Positions 22,972 through 34,501 of a stretch of DNA of 64,000 bases are shown in pieces (positions within the stretch are counted from its first letter, which is position 1; the number at the start of each line of letters is the position of its first letter). A program made the translations under genes and the position numbers. Under the pieces are notes generated by a model. The model saw only the letters and a program-made list of their open reading frames with translations. It was not told the DNA's origin and did not search any database. The stretch lies in the NCBI GenBank assembly GCA_903632075.3, contig CAHIKZ030003327.1, positions 2,195,001 through 2,259,000 on the forward strand, written 5' to 3'. The stretch comes from Acanthosepion pharaonis (lineage: Eukaryota; Mollusca; Cephalopoda; Sepiida; Sepiidae).

Positions 22972-23275
22972 CAGCGCAGTACTAGATTGGTAATTAGGTT
23001 CTATCATTTTACTATAGAAATTACAAAAGGTACCAGAACATTGTTTCGTACTTTCTGACTTCTGAAGTCTATCCCATCGACCTACTCTCTTGATAACCCC
23101 AATCTTCAAAAACTTAAATACAACGTCAGTCTGTCTTTTAGAATTCGACTTATCTGTTTTCTTCAGTACCGTTTTCTCAGTTCCATTCACTTTAATTCTC
23201 AGCAACGCTTTACACCGAAGTAGCTTTACCGCCTTTCTTGGGATGAAAGGATTAAAAAAAATTTTTAAAAAAAAA
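22972..23275 (+). mobile_element. Non-LTR retrotransposon 3' remnant (family X)
   Basis: The plus strand reads RSTRLVIRFYHFTIEITKGT, then after stops NPNLQKLKYNV, matching the family X C-terminal block. A 3' UTR follows with LGMKGLKK-type sequence and an A-rich end near 23253-23275. Decayed by substitutions and stops. The 145-residue minus-strand open frame across it is incidental. Confidence 0.55.
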
Positions 23276-23364
23276 AGGAGTATATTGATCAACGGTTACT
23301 TCTTAATTTAACTCATTCCCAAACAATGACCTATGAGAATATTTAGATATGCTTCAGATAATAT

Positions 23365-23700
23365 CTGTCTGAATTTTTGGGATGAGGAGTTATCATTATT
23401 TACATTATTTACATTCGGACTATTGTCCTCATCTTTGTTGTTGTTATCACTGAATTTCTGGGATTAGGAGTTATTATTTACACTATATATATTCGGGGTA
23501 TTGTCCTCGTCTTTGTTGACATGAACAGTGGAACGAAAACAGTCTAGCCCCGTGGATTAATCAAAGCTTTAGTTCAGAATTCCTTATAGATTACCCAGAT
23601 CGATATACACCTAAGGAAGGCCGGAGAGCACAACGCCGAAACGTTGTGATAACAGCAACAAAGATGAGGCAATATTCCGAATATAAAATTTATAAATTAT
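23365..23700. repeat. Family H repeat (fold-back type) with duplicated arm
   Basis: Two successive copies of the left arm (GGGATGAGGAGTTATCATTA..., ATTGTCCTCATCTTTGTTG) are followed by the centre and by the right arm with GAAACGTTGTG and CAAAGATGAGG. It matches the 32.2-32.6-kb family H element. The hammerhead-like part (CTAAGGA...GCCGAAACG) is degenerate here. Confidence 0.65.
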
Positions 23701-24700
23701 GCACTCTATACTAACCACCTACTTTTCAGAGTTATAGCCACAATTACTAAGCATTCAATAAGAAGTCATCTTATTGTACAATATTTTCTTTCTTAGCTCG
23801 TTGACCACAACTCCGTGAAGATATTGTCTTTTTTACTATTATTCAACTTTGTATTTTTTTTTTGGCAAAAGCGAACAGATCGAGGCATTAAACATATTCC
23901 ATATATACTCGTGTAAAAGACGACTTCATTTATAGCGTATTTACTGTAATATTTCATCCAATGTTGGCACAAGGCCTAATGGGATGTGGAGTGAATCTGT
24001 TCGTCACTGACTATCCTAAGCCTTAATAATCTGATTCGCGACTTATTCATCCATTGCAATTTATTCATTCACGACAAGCACACATCCCTCTTCACCCAAT
24101 CCTCTATTTACCAAAATACCACAATTTTACAATTTTTATTTTTTACAAAAATATATAAAATGATGTGACATGCAATAAGGGGAGAATAGATGATCCCAAT
24201 AAGGAAAATAATAAAAATGACTTCATGTATAATTCGGCACCAAGATTTTGGTATGACCTTATCTGACTATAGTGAAACTGAAAAAAAGACCCCCTATTTT
24301 TTTTACGTAAAAAACTGATCATAAACACACATCCTTTACTCGAGTATATACGTCATATTAACGGAAAAGAAAAATGAGAGGAAAGATACGCATTTGAAAT
24401 ATAAAGATGTGTCGTCCGTTCAATTTAAAAAGTCTGTTATTTTTTTATTTTCAAATTCATCCATTCTTCTTACTTCCAAGCCGTCAAAATGCATCGTCGT
24501 ACGAAGCTTACGTTTATGAAAAGTGTTAAATAGTGCAGAATATTTCTCGAATCAATTAAGTTTATTACAAAGTGTGTTTTAAGCTGGCTGTGCTAATGTC
24601 TTCCGTAACAGATTATTTGTGATGTCCGCTGTAGACAACCCACAAGTCAAGTAGGATTGGGAATTTTTGATTTTTCGTTTGAGTCGTGTGAATTTAAGAC
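23701..24700. other. A+T-rich spacer, nothing recognised
   Basis: No gene, RNA or repeat family is recognised. Confidence 0.45.
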
Positions 24701-24710
24701 TTGATTTAAA

Positions 24711-24815
24711 GTGGCCAACGAAGACTTGGATCAGAGCACAATTCTGGAGTGGGCTCGGATCAGGTTGTCAGAAAAGGTTGCGGTCGAATTTCCGGAAGTT
24801 GTCTTGATAGACTTC
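24711..24815 (+). other. Short unrecognised open frame
   Basis: The frame ANEDLDQSTILEWARIRLSE... has ordinary composition for about 35 codons, then runs into T-rich sequence (poly-Phe). There is no recognisable domain and the apparent start is not an ATG. It could be a chance frame or an exon scrap. Confidence 0.15.
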
Positions 24816-25079
24816 CTTTTTCGTGTTCAGTTTTTTTTTTTTTTATTCATTTTTATTTTTGTGTTTCAGTATCGAATTTGTTTATTTATTGCTTTCTTAT
24901 TTTTCACAGTCACTTTCTTTTTTCTATCTCCATTTCGCTTTTCTTTCTTTATCTCTTTCACTCTTTCTCTTCTCGGGCTCTGTAAACTTTTCTCTTGTTT
25001 CCATGAAATGCATATTTCTTTCTTTCTTTCCTTTTCATTCGTTGTTTTTATTTCCCTTTTTTCTCTCTTTCCTTAACAT

Positions 25080-25360
25080 TCCCCATTTTTATTTCCATTT
25101 ATTTATTTATTTCCTTTTCATTCGTCATTTTTATTTCCATTTATTTATTTATTTCCTTCTCATTCGTCATTTTTATTTCCATTTATTTATTTATTTCCTT
25201 CTCATTCGTCATTTTTATTTCCATTTATTTATTTATTTCCTTCTCATTCGTCATTTTTATTTCCATTTATTTATTTATTTCCTTTTCATTCGTCATTTTT
25301 ATTTTCCTTTATTTATTTATTTCCTTTTCATTCGTCATTTTTATTTCCATTTGTTTGCTG
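25080..25360. repeat. 42-bp minisatellite, about 6.5 copies
   Basis: CATTCGTCAT begins units at 25119, 25161, 25203, 25245, 25287 and 25329, an exact 42-base period. Each unit is completed by TTTTATTTCC and (ATTT)n. Copies differ by one or two bases. Because 42 is a multiple of three, one frame stays open for 180 codons with a 14-residue repeat; this is not a gene. Confidence 0.95.
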
Positions 25361-25926
25361 GGTGAGCCAGCATATTAAATATTAAACATCACCATATAAA
25401 ATAACCAATAAGGATTACAAATTTCTACCTGTTACATATACACAGTCATCAAAAACAAACAAGTAACCAGCTTTAAATATAACAAATAAACCCCCATTTT
25501 TTTCAAAAATTTAAAAATAAATATAAATAATAATAATTTTTACCTATCATAATTTTACACAAACTCCACCACACGTATATACATACATGCGAAGAAATTT
25601 ATTCACTGGAAAAATAAAAATATGCCATGTATATATTCCCGAGACATTCACGAGAAATCTTCGCTACACTCCCAATCTTTGAATTTCAACATACAAATGC
25701 GTATGTATAGACACAACACCACCCGTATACATACATATGTCATATTCGAAACTGCCCACATATGTTTATATATGTATGAGTCCCGACGGACGACCAAGTA
25801 TGTATATGTGTCTGCATACATCGATGTTTGCGTTAGTACGATGACAAAACGACGAAGTTTCCCCCACCACTTCCACAATAAAACCAATACACGCAATCTA
25901 CATAAACCCAAAATTTTAAAAAATTA
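25361..25926. other. Spacer, nothing recognised
   Basis: Open frames near 25622-25927 on both strands lack any recognisable domain. Confidence 0.45.
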
Positions 25927-26194
<268 letters not shown>

Positions 26195-26229
26195 TCCGTT
26201 CAGATCGATCCCATTATTAGTTGACAATG

Positions 26230-26295
26230 GACACCTCGACGTGGTGTAATGGTTAGCAAGCTTCTCTCGCTAGGACAATTCGATCCTCACTGGAA
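26230..26295 (+). pseudogene. tRNA-like sequence, probably SINE head
   Basis: GTGGTGTAATGGTTAGCA resembles a tRNA D-arm and A box, and AATTCGATCCTCACT resembles a T-arm and B box about 25 bases later. The stems are imperfect and no acceptor stem is evident, so it is not a working tRNA gene. Confidence 0.45.
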
Positions 26296-26560
26296 GGATC
26301 ATACATCCGGCCTTGTGCCACAACTAAGCTACACTTGGAAAATGAACGCATTATTATTTGATTAGAACAATTACCATTGTTGACATTATGCTCCTAACTT
26401 CAGATGAATTAAGTATTAAAAAAGAATTCACCTGCCGATATGTCAATTTACCGTAGCAGGTAAAATATAACCACCGTAATATCATTTCTATTAGACTACT
26501 ATGACCGTCGCTCGAGACACTAATCACCTCTAGCGTTCAGAGCATCATCTCTAAGCAGTC

Positions 26561-26950
26561 ATGGGCCCGGTTACTTCTCACCCTAGTGCAATCAGTAGTA
26601 TAAATATTAAAGCATTATCTCTCGCCATAATCATCATCATCATCATCATTGCGTCAAGTTGCAGGAAACCCTCTCTCCCACGCTGTCCTGTGTTATGGGT
26701 GAAAGCTTCTCTTTTTTCGGACCCCGCGTCACTGAACCAATATTTTCCTTACCCCCTCCGAAGCTTTGCCTGCACGTGGGAGAGAGCTAGAGTTTCTCAG
26801 ACAGTCCATACCAACCTCTACCACCACCACCACCAGCTTTCTATCTGGACTGACATTCTTACAAGCCCGACCGCACTGCCCCCTACCGTCCGCATCCTTA
26901 CTCCCAAAATCTCAGACGAACTACCGTCTCACCCTATCCACTTTCACTAA
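26561..26950 (+). other. Unrecognised open frame
   Basis: 129 codons in a locally G+C-richer stretch, with Ile and His runs from ATC/CAC triplet repeats. No domain is recognised. It is followed by a TG-rich array, and I treat it as non-coding unless supported by RNA. Confidence 0.2.
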
Positions 26951-26997
26951 TACCCAACCTCACTCGACTATCCTGTTTTTTTTTTATTTGTATGTGT

Positions 26998-27200
26998 ACG
27001 TGTTTGTGTGTGTGTGTATGTGTGTGTATGTGTGTGTATCTGTTTATGTGTGTGTATGTGTGTGTGTGTGTATGTGTGTGTATGTGTGTGTATCTGTGTA
27101 TGTGTGTGTGTGTGTGTATGTGTGTGTTCATCTGCATTTATTTATCTTTATCTTATTTTCTTTTTTAACTTAACGCGCCGTTTTTTTTTTTCTTCTTCTT
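26998..27200. repeat. Interrupted (TG)n and T-rich tract
   Basis: TG repeats broken by TATG/TCTG run from about 26998 to 27130; T/CTT tracts follow at about 27180-27205. Confidence 0.9.
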
Positions 27201-27424
27201 CTTTTACTTTTTTTCTCCTGTCAGATATTTTGTTACTAAGGGAGGTGATAATTTATTTATTTCTTTTTAATAAGGGAGGTTTTTAGAAGTTTCGACATAT
27301 TCATATTTCTCGTCAGATATTAATAAAACCTAATTTTATCCTTCTTGAGGATTAGTTCTGGATATTTATTTGTCGTCGAATATTTATTTCCCCTTTCCTA
27401 TCTCATATCACTCGCTATTGACTT

Positions 27425-27715
27425 TGTGATGTGGGGGTTGGGGCTTCATGAATAATAGCTCCGAATAAGAAAACTGAGAGTCGTTGCATTCACTTACGTA
27501 CAAATCCCTTTAAGGGAGGGTATAAATCCATCTCAAATCACTCACCTATGAGTTGAATAGCAGGATGAACTGGGGCCTATAGCCTTGGTTGGCAGCCAGT
27601 CTACCGTATAATGAAACGGCAGCCTACTGAGGGAATATCTAGATAATCATGAATCGAAAGACTTATGATTGGTCAAGTGTGTATCACGTAGGACTCTTGA
27701 CTGATTGATATATAC
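27425..27715 (+). repeat. tRNA-headed SINE, second subfamily
   Basis: The plus strand has a decayed tRNA-like head (GCTTCATGAATAATAGCTCC, AACTGAGAG). The shared body follows: TTCACTTACGTACAAAT, GTTGGCAGCCAGTCTACC and GAGGGAATATCT. Matches the copies at 16.7 kb (minus) and 28.3 kb (plus). Confidence 0.65.
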
Positions 27716-27779
27716 ACATTCCTCTATCTCTCGATTTTTCTCTGTCTCGATTTCCATCTATCATCACACACCACACACA

Positions 27780-27819
27780 CACACACTCTCTCTCTCTCTT
27801 TGTCTCTATCACACACACC

Positions 27820-27872
<53 letters not shown>

Positions 27873-28132
27873 CTGGAGAGGGTGAACCCAGCGTGTGGCG
27901 CCTTTGGAAGTGTTTTTGAAAGTGCTTGAAAGCCATACCACGGGTTGACCCTAGTCGTGTGGAGTGAAATTGGGTACACGGAACCCTTGTGTGCCGTCGA
28001 TAGCTGTGCTAACACGAAGTCGCAAGTCATCATGACCGAGTGTTTGAGTGTACTGGCCTTGTTCAGATTATTGATCACCCTAGATAATGCACCCTCTCCC
28101 AGAAAATGTAACTAAGATCTGCTCAGCATAGC

Positions 28133-28186
<54 letters not shown>
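27780..28186. repeat. (CA)/(TC) and (TA)n arrays around a unique 220-bp segment
   Basis: CA and TC repeats at about 27770-27815, TA at about 27822-27870, unique sequence of higher G+C at 27871-28095, TA again at about 28139-28186. The unique segment has no recognisable coding content. Confidence 0.8.
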
Positions 28187-28190
<4 letters not shown>

Positions 28191-28794
28191 AAAAAATTTG
28201 ATTTAAAGTATGCTATCATTGTGGTTTAATGAGAATGTGTAATGAGAGTCGAGTTAGAATTCCAGTCAGGTTGGTGACATTCACTTACGCTCAAATACCA
28301 TTGGGAGGGTATGAATCCATCTCCCCTAACCACCCAGCTATGAATTGCATAGCAGGACAAACTGGGTCCTATAGACTTGGTTGGCAACCAGTCTATCTAA
28401 AAAAAAGAAATGGTAATGTGCTGCGGGAAAATCTGTTGTCCATCTCGTATGGCATTTAAATGATTGATATTTATGGTTCAAATTGCGCTGTACAGAGAGA
28501 CAGAGCGTATGTAAATATAAAAGTGAACACTGAGGTCAATACCGAGCAGCTAAAATCTGCTTCATGCTTGATCGTAATCTTCAGGCCATGTGTGATGGCT
28601 CGTCTATTTATATACGCTTTTCAATACTGTTATATTATTCTAACTCTTACTGGATAGGCGGTAACGGTTATGTTTCAAAATAATTCTAGAAGCTATTAAG
28701 TAGAAATAATTGTGGATCCTAATGGTCTTTAATTATTGTATAGTTTTGATTGTTTTTACTCATTATTTATTATTACTTAATAATTCCTTGTCTA

Positions 28795-28800
<6 letters not shown>
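28187..28800. repeat. Family F element interrupted by a SINE
   Basis: Family F sequence (TTTAAAGTATGCTATCATTG) ends near 28232. A second-subfamily SINE follows at about 28233-28460 (GAGTTAGAATTCCAG, TTGGTTGGCAACCAGTCTAT, GCGGGAAAATCT). Family F then resumes near 28480 (AGCGTATGTAAATATAAAAG) up to a decayed minus-strand hammerhead core (CTGAAGA, GAAGC). The following 28620-28800 (GGCGGTAACGGTT, AATTGTGGATCC) matches 48040-48240, so the two loci share a longer element. Confidence 0.6.

Positions 28801-28834
<34 letters not shown>
28798..28834. repeat. (TTA)n microsatellite
   Basis: About twelve TTA units. Confidence 0.95.
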
Positions 28835-29198
28835 ATTTACTAGTGTTTATGTTTGTTTATTATTTAATTTGTTTAGTTATTTATTTTGATTTTTTGTTTA
28901 TTTCTTATTTTATTAATATATTTTTCGGGGCTTGGTTATTCTATTTGTTTAGTTTAAAGTGTTGGCTTTGTCTAAAGTATGTGACATTATTTGTATTGTA
29001 TATGATGCATATGTTTGCATTTTTCAATATTGTATCTTACAAGCTACGTAGTAAAAATTTGTTTTTGTGTCTGCATTTTGGGATGAGTTATGATCGTTAA
29101 GTTAGTAACTTGTTTTGATTTGGGAAGGTAATTGTAGCTATTTTCTTCCCCAGACGATGTTTACAGGTTTACAATTTACGGTTGTAGACTGTTACACT

Positions 29199-29199
29199 C

Positions 29200-29244
<45 letters not shown>
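29199..29244. repeat. (GATA)n microsatellite
   Basis: About eleven GATA units directly before a family F fold-back. Confidence 0.95.
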
Positions 29245-29245
<1 letters not shown>

Positions 29246-29440
29246 TAAGTGGATGTTGAAATCAGCACCCAGAGGCAATAGTCTGTTTCATGCTTAAACG
29301 CAATCTTCAGATCCTAACAATTGATGCATGAAATAGACTGTTGCCTCTGTGTGTTCACTTTAATGTTCACTTTTATATTTACTTACGTTCCATCCCTGAT
29401 ACTCGAACCCATAAATATAGCATACCGTAAAACTATATTT
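29245..29440. repeat. Family F fold-back
   Basis: 29245-29310 (minus) and 29322-29440 (plus) are opposite-facing family F copies. The minus copy keeps CTGAAGA (29310-29304) and GAAAC (29289-29285), with an ATT triplet in place of GTC and stem II TGC/GCA. The plus copy has lost the first core strand but keeps GAAATAGACTGTT and the tail with ACTTTTATATTTACTTACG. Confidence 0.65.
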
Positions 29441-30400
29441 TATCACACACATATACACATACACATATGTGTATGTGCGTATGTGTGTGTTTGTGTGTAT
29501 GAGTATTTCTAACGAATTAATGGGTTTATTTAAAATCCGATATTTTTATTATTTCAAAAGTTATTATTTAGTGGATACTCGTATTTGAAATAGACATCCC
29601 ATTGTTGTTTTTACTTTAAACAGCTTGCATTACTTCTATAGGCCTGCATATTTGCGAAAACTCAATAAAAATCGTACTCTCCGACAGGAATTGACTTTCA
29701 TCCTCCGTTATAAGAAATAACATTGCTTTTAAGAAAGACAATTTTTGTGGGAAAAAACGTAGGACACCAATCGAACGAGGCTTTATTTTCCATTTTTGAG
29801 GACGTACAATTTCACATTAAGATAATCTTTTCTCGAAATCCCATAGCAATTTAGTTTCGTAAACAAAGCAATTTCTAAACAAGCAATGGACTTATTTTAA
29901 TCCGACATTTTTATACGCTATTGTTCTCAAAGTAGAGATTTACTGAATGGAGTTGTTTTATTGACGTAAGATTTATAAGATACTAGCAACATGGTCCATG
30001 GTTGCCCTTGCTTGATTCAAAAATCGTACGACTCATACAGCAATCACTATCACTTGACTTAAAATATTTTTGCCCTTCCTTGCCTCTAAAGGAGTGCCTT
30101 TTGCCGTGATGATGTTGCTACATGCCTTAATTCTAAACTTAAAATTTAAATCTGTTACGAAAAAAGAACTAAACAAAATGAACACAAAACGATCAGCTTT
30201 AAAAAAGGACTCGTAACTGGAAAAACCGAATGAAAAAAGAATGTTAACAACAAATAATTTTTCACACTCAACCCAGTTCTGCGGAATCAGAATCAACATT
30301 GAGTTTAAGCAAGCGAATGAGCCAATTGGAGTAAAGTGCCATGCACGTTTAAATTTTTCCCACTTGTGACGAATGCAGCTATCGATTTTTTTGCATGCTA
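29441..30400. other. A+T-rich spacer, nothing recognised
   Basis: An 88-residue minus-strand open frame at 30033-30299 has no recognisable domain. Confidence 0.45.
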
Positions 30401-30625
30401 GTTAACATTCGTGTCAGTCAGCTGTTGGCTCTCACGCTGGCCAATAGAATCTTCCTACCTGTTCGTGGCAGCCAGCTATAGGCTCTTACTCTGGCGAGTA
30501 GAAAATGGCCGCAAACTACATGAAAACTGCCGTAGAAGCATGAAAAAATCGATTATTTCCACTATCGATGGGAGTTGGGAAATGCAAGGTCGGTCTTGGC
30601 CTTCCCGCTAACTTGGAGCATGGGC
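30370..30625. promoter_or_regulatory. Promoter-like segment with an internal 37-bp duplication
   Basis: 30413-30449 (CAGCTGTTGGCTCTCACGCT, GGCCAATAGAA) is imperfectly repeated at 30467-30503. A CCAAT box lies at 30441-30445, a YY1-like AAAATGGCCGC at 30502-30512, and three ATCGAT motifs (near 30381, 30549 and 30564) recall the DREF element of invertebrate promoters. The ATG at 30505 opens only a 12-codon frame. The gene served and direction are unknown. Confidence 0.3.
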
Positions 30626-31150
30626 ATGTAAATTTTGGTGCAAGTCCGTCGAAAATTGCTGCCGTGCATTCGTTACACACACACATCCTGTCTTTAAAGA
30701 TAGAGATGTTGATATATAGGATAGACAACGGTTGACCCTGAACTTGACCACGTTCAGATTGTAGTGGTCATATTCTTGGAAGATGAAGCTGCCCGAGTAG
30801 AACTTCCTTCTTACTAATGCAATATGAAGGGAACGGGGAGGATTTGATCCTGCGTATATGGTATTTCAGGTTTTGGCTTTATTTTCATAGAAATAGTGAT
30901 AAAGTAAGGAGAGGTATGCGATGTTTCGTCTGTGGCAAAGTGGGGGGAGTTGTACGCTGGAAAATAATTATTCACCTACAAGTCTGTGTAAGCGTTTCGT
31001 ACTGTATCAAGTTAGGAAAGTAAGGATTGGGCAGGCAGCTACCTAGATATAGCAACAATGTGTGTGTGTGTGTGTGTGTGTGAAATCAGTTAGTTTCTAC
31101 TAGCCGACTATATTGTACATTGAGTGGTGGTGGAAATAAAACAGTGATCA
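30626..31150. other. Spacer with short (TG)n
   Basis: TG at about 31060-31081. No gene is recognised. Confidence 0.45.
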
Positions 31151-31164
31151 GTGTTTAGTACAGA

Positions 31165-31950
31165 GCTACTAATATATCTGTATATATAAATTTGTGTCTG
31201 TCTGTCTGTTTGTTATCGAACTCTTCCTAGGGTTTTGGAGATAGACCCCCATAACCACATATATTCTGAAACTACATTAACCAGGGTACCTAGATAAGTA
31301 TATTCCATTTTGATCAATGGGAGTACACTTTGTCCCACACTCCAACACTAAAGAAATTCTCTCTTTGAATTAGATTAAATTTAAATTTGAAAAAGTGAAT
31401 GACTCCTGCAGTACTTGGATAAATACATTTTATTTTGAACAAAGTGGGCTCCCGGGGGTGAGTTCAGAACCCCACCCCGACTGAATTTTTTTCCCTTTAA
31501 TTTAAATTAAATTTAAATTTGAAGAAGCTAATGGCTCCTATCCAAAATATAGAAGGAAAATGCCAGAAGATAAAATTCACATCGGCAAAATCAAAATTAA
31601 CGACGTCAAGTTGAGCAAAAATTCAACAATCAGTGTATAGTGACTTACAATAGATATTTGTTGCGACAATTTCGCTATCATATCAAAGTTGAAATCTGCT
31701 CATCAATTCATTCAATTGAGTCTTGCATCAAATATATATCAAAGGGGTCAGATCAAGCTGTTTTTGCACACACGCCCCCACTGATTTTCCCCCTTTGATT
31801 TAAATTAAATTTAAATTTGAACAAAGGAATGGATCCTATCCAAAATATAGAAGGAGAAAGCCAGAAGATGGAGGTCACATTGACAAATTCATTGAGTAAG
31901 ATTGAAATGCATCCTTTTTCTCCACTAATTATAACATTGATTTAAAATTA
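31165..31950 (+). repeat. Composite repeat with AAATTTAAATTTGAA modules
   Basis: The modules near 31378, 31505 and 31800 each contain a TTAAATTTAAATTTGAA palindrome-rich segment, followed by AATGRCTCC/ATGGATCC and, in two, by ATCCAAAATATAGAAGGA. The last module with GGAGGTCACATTGAC is matched on the minus strand at 61025-61330. A 5' end AAATTTGTGTCTGTCTGTCT at about 31188 recalls the start of some rolling-circle (Helitron-like) elements, but termini were not established. Confidence 0.5.
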
Positions 31951-32162
31951 GTCATCATTTCCTTACAAAAAATGTGTGGCACGCATCAAGGTGCTTGTAA
32001 TTCGGTTAATAACAATAATAATTATACATTGACTTCCACAAATGCAGATTAAATATAGATCAAAATCCAACAGGTTGATAAAAGAACAAATAGGAAATGT
32101 GTATCAATCTAAAATATTTCACTTTTAATAAAGCTTCGTCAATGGTTGAGATAAAACAAAGA

Positions 32163-32620
32163 AAAAGAGTGAATATCTGGTATTTTCAGAGTATGTCTAT
32201 ATTTCTGAGATGAGGTATTATGTACAGTATTTACATTAGTCGGACTATTGTCCTCATCTTTGTCGCCATATTTGTCACAACGTTTCGGCAGTTGTACGCT
32301 CCGGCCTTCTTCAGGTGGTTGCATCCAGTGACAGACCCAAAGAATGTGAGTTCAATACCCGGTTAAGGCAGTGGAGAACTTTCATTGGGAAAATTAGCAG
32401 GAGATAACTGATAACTGACATCCATCAAACATGACACGTGGAACTAGAACAGACTACCCCAGTGATCGAAATAAAGGCTTCAGTTCAAAATTCCAACCAC
32501 CTGAAGAAGGCCAGAGCGTACAACGGCCGAAACGTTGTGTCAAATATGGCGACAAAGATGAGGACAATAGTCCAACTAATGTAAATACTGTATCTGGTAT
32601 TTTCTTTTGGTCAGTTCTAA
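32163..32620. repeat. Family H fold-back element
   Basis: The left arm at about 32190-32327 is the reverse complement of the right arm at 32494-32605. Both include GGACTATTGTCCTCATCTTT, CGCCATATTTG and the GTTTCGG / CCGAAAC block. The centre of about 165 bases has CAGTTCAAAATTCCAACCAC-type sequence. Each arm holds a hammerhead-like core; the plus-strand one is annotated separately. A related copy is at 23.4-23.7 kb. Confidence 0.75.
32501..32541 (+). ncRNA. Hammerhead-like motif of family H
   Basis: CTGAAGA (32501-32507), an extra A, GGCC (32509-32512) paired with GGCC (32525-32528), GAAA (32529-32532). Stem III is ACG with TGT across TTG, and the triplet is GTC (32539-32541). Stem I pairing is not visible in the immediate flanks and one base is unpaired after the core, so it is probably inactive or a relic. 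Confidence 0.3.
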
Positions 32621-32639
32621 GTTGGTCAAACATGTATCA

Positions 32640-33090
32640 TGTGAATTATAACCATAGATAATTCTATAAGGGTGTGAAGCTTCTTGAATGTCCAAGTTGG
32701 CATCGGATGGCAATATGTATTTGTAATTGTATATGTGTATCTCTCTAGTGAGAGTTCTGATGTCTTCCCTTTTGTGAGGTCAACCAGCGCAACAACGTGG
32801 CATATGATTCTAATTTATGGCTAATCCCTTTAAGCATGCATTTCTTTGTATTAGAAAGATATAAGTTAGATTCTTTAAGAATATCTTCACAGAAGGCGAC
32901 AATGTAATGTAATGTTTTAGGCGTATCTTTATAGTTATTAATAATGCAACTATTAAGTTTTCCATGTATTTTCTCCTTAAAGAACTACGTTCTTTTTCTC
33001 ATTAGCGGGGTTTTAGTTGAAATCAAACTATGCTTGTATTCGTAGATGCGGGCTTTTAAATCACGTGATGTCTCCCCCACATAAATATTG
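32640..33090. other. Spacer, nothing recognised
   Basis: No gene, RNA or repeat family is recognised. Confidence 0.4.
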
Positions 33091-33103
33091 TTTTGATTGT
33101 AAA

Positions 33104-33107
<4 letters not shown>

Positions 33108-33171
<64 letters not shown>

Positions 33172-33257
33172 GGTCAGTTTCATGCTTAAACACAATCAAG
33201 ACATTTCCATACGCTTCATCCCTGATATCGATCACTCTAACTCATGAATATACCATA

Positions 33258-33319
<62 letters not shown>

Positions 33320-33430
33320 AAAAAAGAGACAAGAGGAAAAACTATACTTAGCCGACGCGTTTCATTATTTGAGGGAATTTATCAATTGCCTTGATAAAGT
33401 CCCGTTTTTTCCTCTTGTTTATTTTACGGG
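33108..33430. repeat. (TA)n arrays enclosing a family F scrap, then a short stem-forming repeat
   Basis: TA at about 33108-33168 and 33261-33315. Between them, GTTTCATGCTTAAACACAAT and the GATCACTCTAACTCATGAAT tail belong to family F. After the second array, AGACAAGAGGAAAAAC at 33329 pairs with TTTTTCCTCTTGT near 33403, and GAAACGCGTCGGC on the minus strand has the same stem-GAAACG layout as the other hammerhead-like families. Confidence 0.6.
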
Positions 33431-33553
33431 ATCAGACGTCCATCTCTTCAGATACAAAAATTTTACAACAATAATTAGATTTTAATTTTAACCAGACTCA
33501 ACAAAAAAAGAAAACACAAAAAAGGAAAACAAGAAAAAAAAAGAAAGAAAATG

Positions 33554-33554
<1 letters not shown>

Positions 33555-33620
<66 letters not shown>
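33555..33620. repeat. (TA)n microsatellite
   Basis: About 66 bases of TA. Confidence 0.95.
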
Positions 33621-33625
<5 letters not shown>

Positions 33626-34340
33626 TAAAGAATCTTTCTAAATAATAATACTAATATGCTTTTGTTCTCTTTTATATGCTACTTACCCTTCGGAAATGTG
33701 CAATCATAGCTCTCCATAGCTTCTTGTCCGTTGTAGTTCTCTCCATTTGTCACCTTACCCTTCTTTCCAGGCCTTTCTATGACATCCATTTATATAAACT
33801 TGTCAGCTAAATTACTCGCTGTTACCCGTCCCTCCCCCGTCCAATATCCCCTACGGGCGTCCTTATGTGTCCCCGAACTTTCTCTTCCCACATGTAACAG
33901 TAATATCCTTTTCAGTTGCATTATCTTTTAAACTTTCTCAAATATTCTGGCGATAATGTTCTCAGCATTCACTGGTAAAACCACATCTCTGCCGCTTCAA
34001 GTGCAATCTTCAAATACAAGCAAATATCCACAGGGGAAGTTTGATCTAACATAAGAAGTGAAATTCATTCGTTTCTAAAGAACATTTCCTGTTTTAATGC
34101 TTTGTTTAGCCGCTTGAAATCCTTATTTGCTATTCCATTGCGCCATCACATCTCATTGTCACTTGATTATAAATATATTATTAACCTATTATAATTCTGA
34201 TTGTCCATTCCTTCTTTAGTTCGCACGACCGTTACGTCCTGTCAATACCTCTTAAATAACGCGTTTTGATTGCGTGGAAAAGGGGGGAAAGACACTTCTA
34301 AATTTCAGTGGAAAATGAAAGGAAGATAGAAGTGGAAAAT
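33621..34340. other. Spacer, nothing recognised
   Basis: No gene, RNA or repeat family is recognised. Confidence 0.45.
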
Positions 34341-34344
34341 GTGA

Positions 34345-34408
34345 ATCTGATTAAGCTGCTAAAAACAGATACTACATTTTGATCTTGGCCACAAGGCCAA
34401 GAAGCGAT
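34345..34408 (-). pseudogene. U2 snRNA-like fragment (unit 1)
   Basis: On the minus strand from 34408: ATCGCTTCTTGGCCTTGTGG, CCAAGATCAAAATGTAGTAT, CTGTTTTTAGCAGCTTAAT. This is the U2 snRNA 5' end (usually ATCGCTTCTCGGCCTTTTGG, CTAAGATCAAGTGTAGTATC), including the branch-site-recognition GTAGTA. Similarity stops before the Sm-site region, so it is a pseudogene or a U2-headed repeat. Confidence 0.75.
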
Positions 34409-34501
34409 ATTATTTACTTGACCCCTCACTGAATCAGGATGTGACACAAGGTCGGCTTAACGTGGGGAAGCGGAGTGTTTCCACTCGGGCCACTGTTCTA
34501 A

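Noticed and set aside
22855..23292. 145-codon open frame on the minus strand
   Set aside because: It lies opposite the plus-strand family X retrotransposon remnant, whose conserved blocks explain the sequence.
24823..25365. 180-codon open frame rich in Phe
   Set aside because: Explained by T-rich sequence and the 42-bp minisatellite.
26230..26295. Possible tRNA gene (D-arm-like and T-arm-like)
   Set aside because: Anticodon and acceptor stems do not form; more likely a SINE head.
26561..26950. 129-codon frame as a real gene
   Set aside because: Contains translated triplet repeats and no domain; nothing beyond frame length supports it.
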